NCBI GenBank assembly: GCA_009839585.1
Contig: VXPI01000184.1
Location: forward strand, 1-7,742
Length of the DNA stretch: 7,742 nt
Source of the DNA: Gammaproteobacteria bacterium
GTDB taxonomy: Bacteria > Pseudomonadota > Gammaproteobacteria > Arenicellales > Poriferihabitantaceae
Reading direction: 5' to 3'
Positions within the stretch are counted from its first letter, which is position 1, and each line of letters starts with the position of its first letter. The translations under genes were made by a program, and so were the position numbers. This document shows, piece after piece, positions 6,356-7,742 of this stretch. The notes beneath the pieces are model-generated. The model saw nothing but the letters and a program-made list of their open reading frames with translations. It had not been told where the DNA came from and made no database searches.

Positions 6356-6385
6356 TTGTGATTTTTTCACGAATTCTACTATAAT
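6356..6385 (+). promoter_or_regulatory. Candidate promoter of the AAA ATPase gene
   Basis: A consensus -10 box TATAAT (6380-6385) lies 18 bp downstream of TTGTGA (6356-6361), which matches the -35 consensus at TTG and the final A. Transcription would start near 6392, giving a leader of under 20 nt. A short GTGA/TCAC inverted repeat (6358-6361 and 6367-6370) covers the -35 edge. The surrounding 80 bp are strongly AT-rich. Confidence 0.5.
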
Positions 6386-6409
6386 TCCGTATAAATGAGA
6401 TGAAAAGAG

Positions 6410-7705
6410 ATGAAAAAAGTGTTGTTGCGTTTCGCAGTAGAAAACCACCGATCAATTCCTGAAAGACAAGAAATATCTTTTGTAGCGTCCAGACTGAGAG
6501 ATCAGGACGATAGCCTGATCCCTTGCGATGCCGTGAAGAGTTGCGCTGTTGTCCCGGTGGCCATGATCTATGGTGCTAATGCGTCTGGCAAGACAAATAT
6601 GATCAACGCTATGGAAACAATGAGGTGGCTGGTTCTGTGGTCACACATCATAGGAAGCCGGAGTGGTAAAGTTCCGCGACAAGCATTCGCTCTAGACACA
6701 GATTACTCAAAAAAACCATCAATCTTTGAAATCGATTTTGTGCTTGAGGGTGTGTCTTATTACTATGGGTTTGAGGCTATGGACAGGTCTTTTACCTCTG
6801 AGTGGCTTTATGAAAGACCGAGAAACCACAGCAAGAAACTCTTCGAGCGATACGAGCAACAATTTGATTTTGGACGTAGCTTTAAGGGACAGAAACATAG
6901 TATTGCCGAGCTTGCACGTCCAAACAGCTTGTTCCTGTCAGTTGCTGCACAGAACAATCACGGACTTTTGACCCGGATCCATGAGTATTTTGAAAATCTG
7001 GTATTCACTGGAACACATTTGAAACCACCTGGGGAAATGCCAAAATTATCGAAAATGAGAAATGCAGAGGTTGATCATCGGGTGATCGATTTCCTGAATT
7101 CCATTGATACGGGAGTTTGCGGGTACCGGCGTAATCCAACGCTTGATTCGGACACAGAGCATGTTTTACGGGAATCCATTCCGGAAGAGTCAACTACGCT
7201 TGTCGTGACATCCGAATTTGAAAAGGGTAATAGACGACAGGTTGAAGAACTTGAACTCGCTCATCGCGGGAAGGATGATAAAGAGGTGTACTTCACTTTG
7301 GATCTGGAAAGTTCCGGTACGCGCAGGATGCTGACGATACTATGCGATGTATTCAAGGCGATTGACAAAGGAGCACCTATGTTCGTCGATGAACTGGAGC
7401 TCAGCCTGCACACCATCGCTAGTCAGGCGGTACTGCAATTATTTAGCTCTCGGGAGTTAAACAGAAATGGCGCACAGCTCCTTGCAACAACGCATAACAC
7501 CAACCTAATAAAGTCAGATCTACTTCGGAGGGATCAGATCTGGTTTGCTGAGAAAAACAAGCATGGTTGCACAGACATATACCCGCTTACAGACTTTCAA
7601 TCAAGAAAGGATGACAATATCGAATTGGGATATCGTCAGGGGCGATACGGGGCAGTGCCAAATGATGATCCGGTAGCCTCTCTTCTGGCCCTAATCTCAA
7701 AATAG
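6410..7705 (+). CDS. AAA15-family ATPase (COG1106, abortive-infection/RloA-like)
   Basis: A 431-aa ABC/SMC-like ATPase in one chain. The N-terminal strand LLRFAVENHRSI (residues 5-16) is typical of AAA_15/AAA_21 proteins. Walker A is GANASGKT (55-62). RPNSLFLSVAAQNNH (170-184) is a conserved family block. The ABC-type signature is SSGTRRML (301-308). Walker B is PMFVDELELSLH (323-334) with Asp327 and catalytic Glu328, and ATTHNTNLI (359-367) holds the switch His362. The end GYRQGRYGAVP (407-417) is also shared by the family. Such ATPases act in phage defence with a nuclease-like or RloB-type partner, and that role is inferred here. All motifs look intact. The ATG at 6410 is the only suitable start, since upstream ATGs are out of frame. 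Only purine-rich AAAAGAG precedes it. A decayed IS upstream and AT-rich flanks suggest acquisition by transfer. Confidence 0.88.
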   Translation: MKKVLLRFAVENHRSIPERQEISFVASRLRDQDDSLIPCDAVKSCAVVPVAMIYGANASGKTNMINAMETMRWLVLWSHIIGSRSGKVPRQAFALDTDYSKKPSIFEIDFVLEGVSYYYGFEAMDRSFTSEWLYERPRNHSKKLFERYEQQFDFGRSFKGQKHSIAELARPNSLFLSVAAQNNHGLLTRIHEYFENLVFTGTHLKPPGEMPKLSKMRNAEVDHRVIDFLNSIDTGVCGYRRNPTLDSDTEHVLRESIPEESTTLVVTSEFEKGNRRQVEELELAHRGKDDKEVYFTLDLESSGTRRMLTILCDVFKAIDKGAPMFVDELELSLHTIASQAVLQLFSSRELNRNGAQLLATTHNTNLIKSDLLRRDQIWFAEKNKHGCTDIYPLTDFQSRKDDNIELGYRQGRYGAVPNDDPVASLLALISK

Positions 7706-7708
7706 AAA
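7689..7708 (+). repeat. Near copy of the 5457-5478 repeat arm at the ATPase 3' end
   Basis: Twenty bases spanning the last ATPase codons and stop match 18 of 20 positions of the left inverted-repeat arm (5459-5478), in the same orientation. The shared core is CAAAATAGA with CCCTAATC before it, and the TAG is the ATPase stop codon. It could be chance in AT-rich DNA or shared ancestry. Confidence 0.4.
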
Positions 7709-7742
7709 TGGAAAAAAGCAGGAAAAAAGGGTATAAAACCTT
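7708..7742 (+). CDS. Start of a downstream gene, possibly RloB-like partner (partial)
   Basis: An ATG lies 2 nt after the ATPase stop codon and opens a frame that reads MEKSRKKGYKT before the window ends, still open. Five of the first eleven residues are Lys or Arg. The spacing suggests translational coupling, as in RloA-RloB-type pairs, where the partner often has a basic N-terminus. Only eleven codons are visible, so the family cannot be established from the sequence. Confidence 0.4.
   Translation, partial: MEKSRKKGYKT

Noticed and set aside
6330..6409. Possible matching terminal repeat of the IS on its far side
   Set aside because: Comparing this stretch with the 5457-5527 arms by eye gives only short AT-rich similarity, so no IS boundary can be drawn here.

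Overview
The window looks like a bacterial chromosome segment, most likely from a proteobacterium and perhaps a gammaproteobacterium. The grounds are homology recalled from memory: an LtaE-type threonine aldolase, an SDR very close to E. coli YgfF, and an FAH hydrolase close to proteobacterial NagK. No rRNA or other taxonomic marker is present, so this is an inference. The left two thirds are metabolic and densely packed. The right third is an accessory region with a decayed insertion sequence and a defence-type ATPase.

Bases 1-375 hold no convincing gene but carry a perfect 22-bp tandem duplication and a nested inverted repeat whose right arm overlaps a candidate -35 element. They lead into a threonine aldolase gene (ltaE, +) with a GTG start. 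Convergent to it is a minus-strand pair, a fumarylpyruvate-hydrolase-like FAH protein followed after 2 nt by a zinc-type (Rhizobium class) L-asparaginase. A flavin-reductase-like flavoprotein gene (+) diverges from the FAH gene across an 84-bp spacer with a TATAAT box readable on both strands. Its stop codon overlaps that of a second minus-strand pair, a YgfF-like SDR followed after 3 nt by a cytoplasmic DsbA-like CxxC protein. Several of these enzymes fit small-molecule catabolism (amino acid cleavage, amide hydrolysis, acylpyruvate hydrolysis), but no single pathway is proven.

From about 5350 rightward the character changes. A 22-bp perfect inverted repeat with a 27-nt spacer is followed by the minus-strand remains of an ISKra4-type transposase. 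These remains contain an in-frame stop, frameshifts and an apparent loss of the catalytic centre. After an AT-rich promoter region comes a 431-aa AAA15/COG1106 ATPase with intact Walker A, Walker B, signature and His-switch motifs, of the type found in RloA-RloB-like abortive infection modules. Two nt after its stop, a lysine-rich reading frame starts and runs off the end. This could be the toxin or effector partner, perhaps RloB-like. The end of the ATPase gene also carries a near copy of the inverted-repeat arm.
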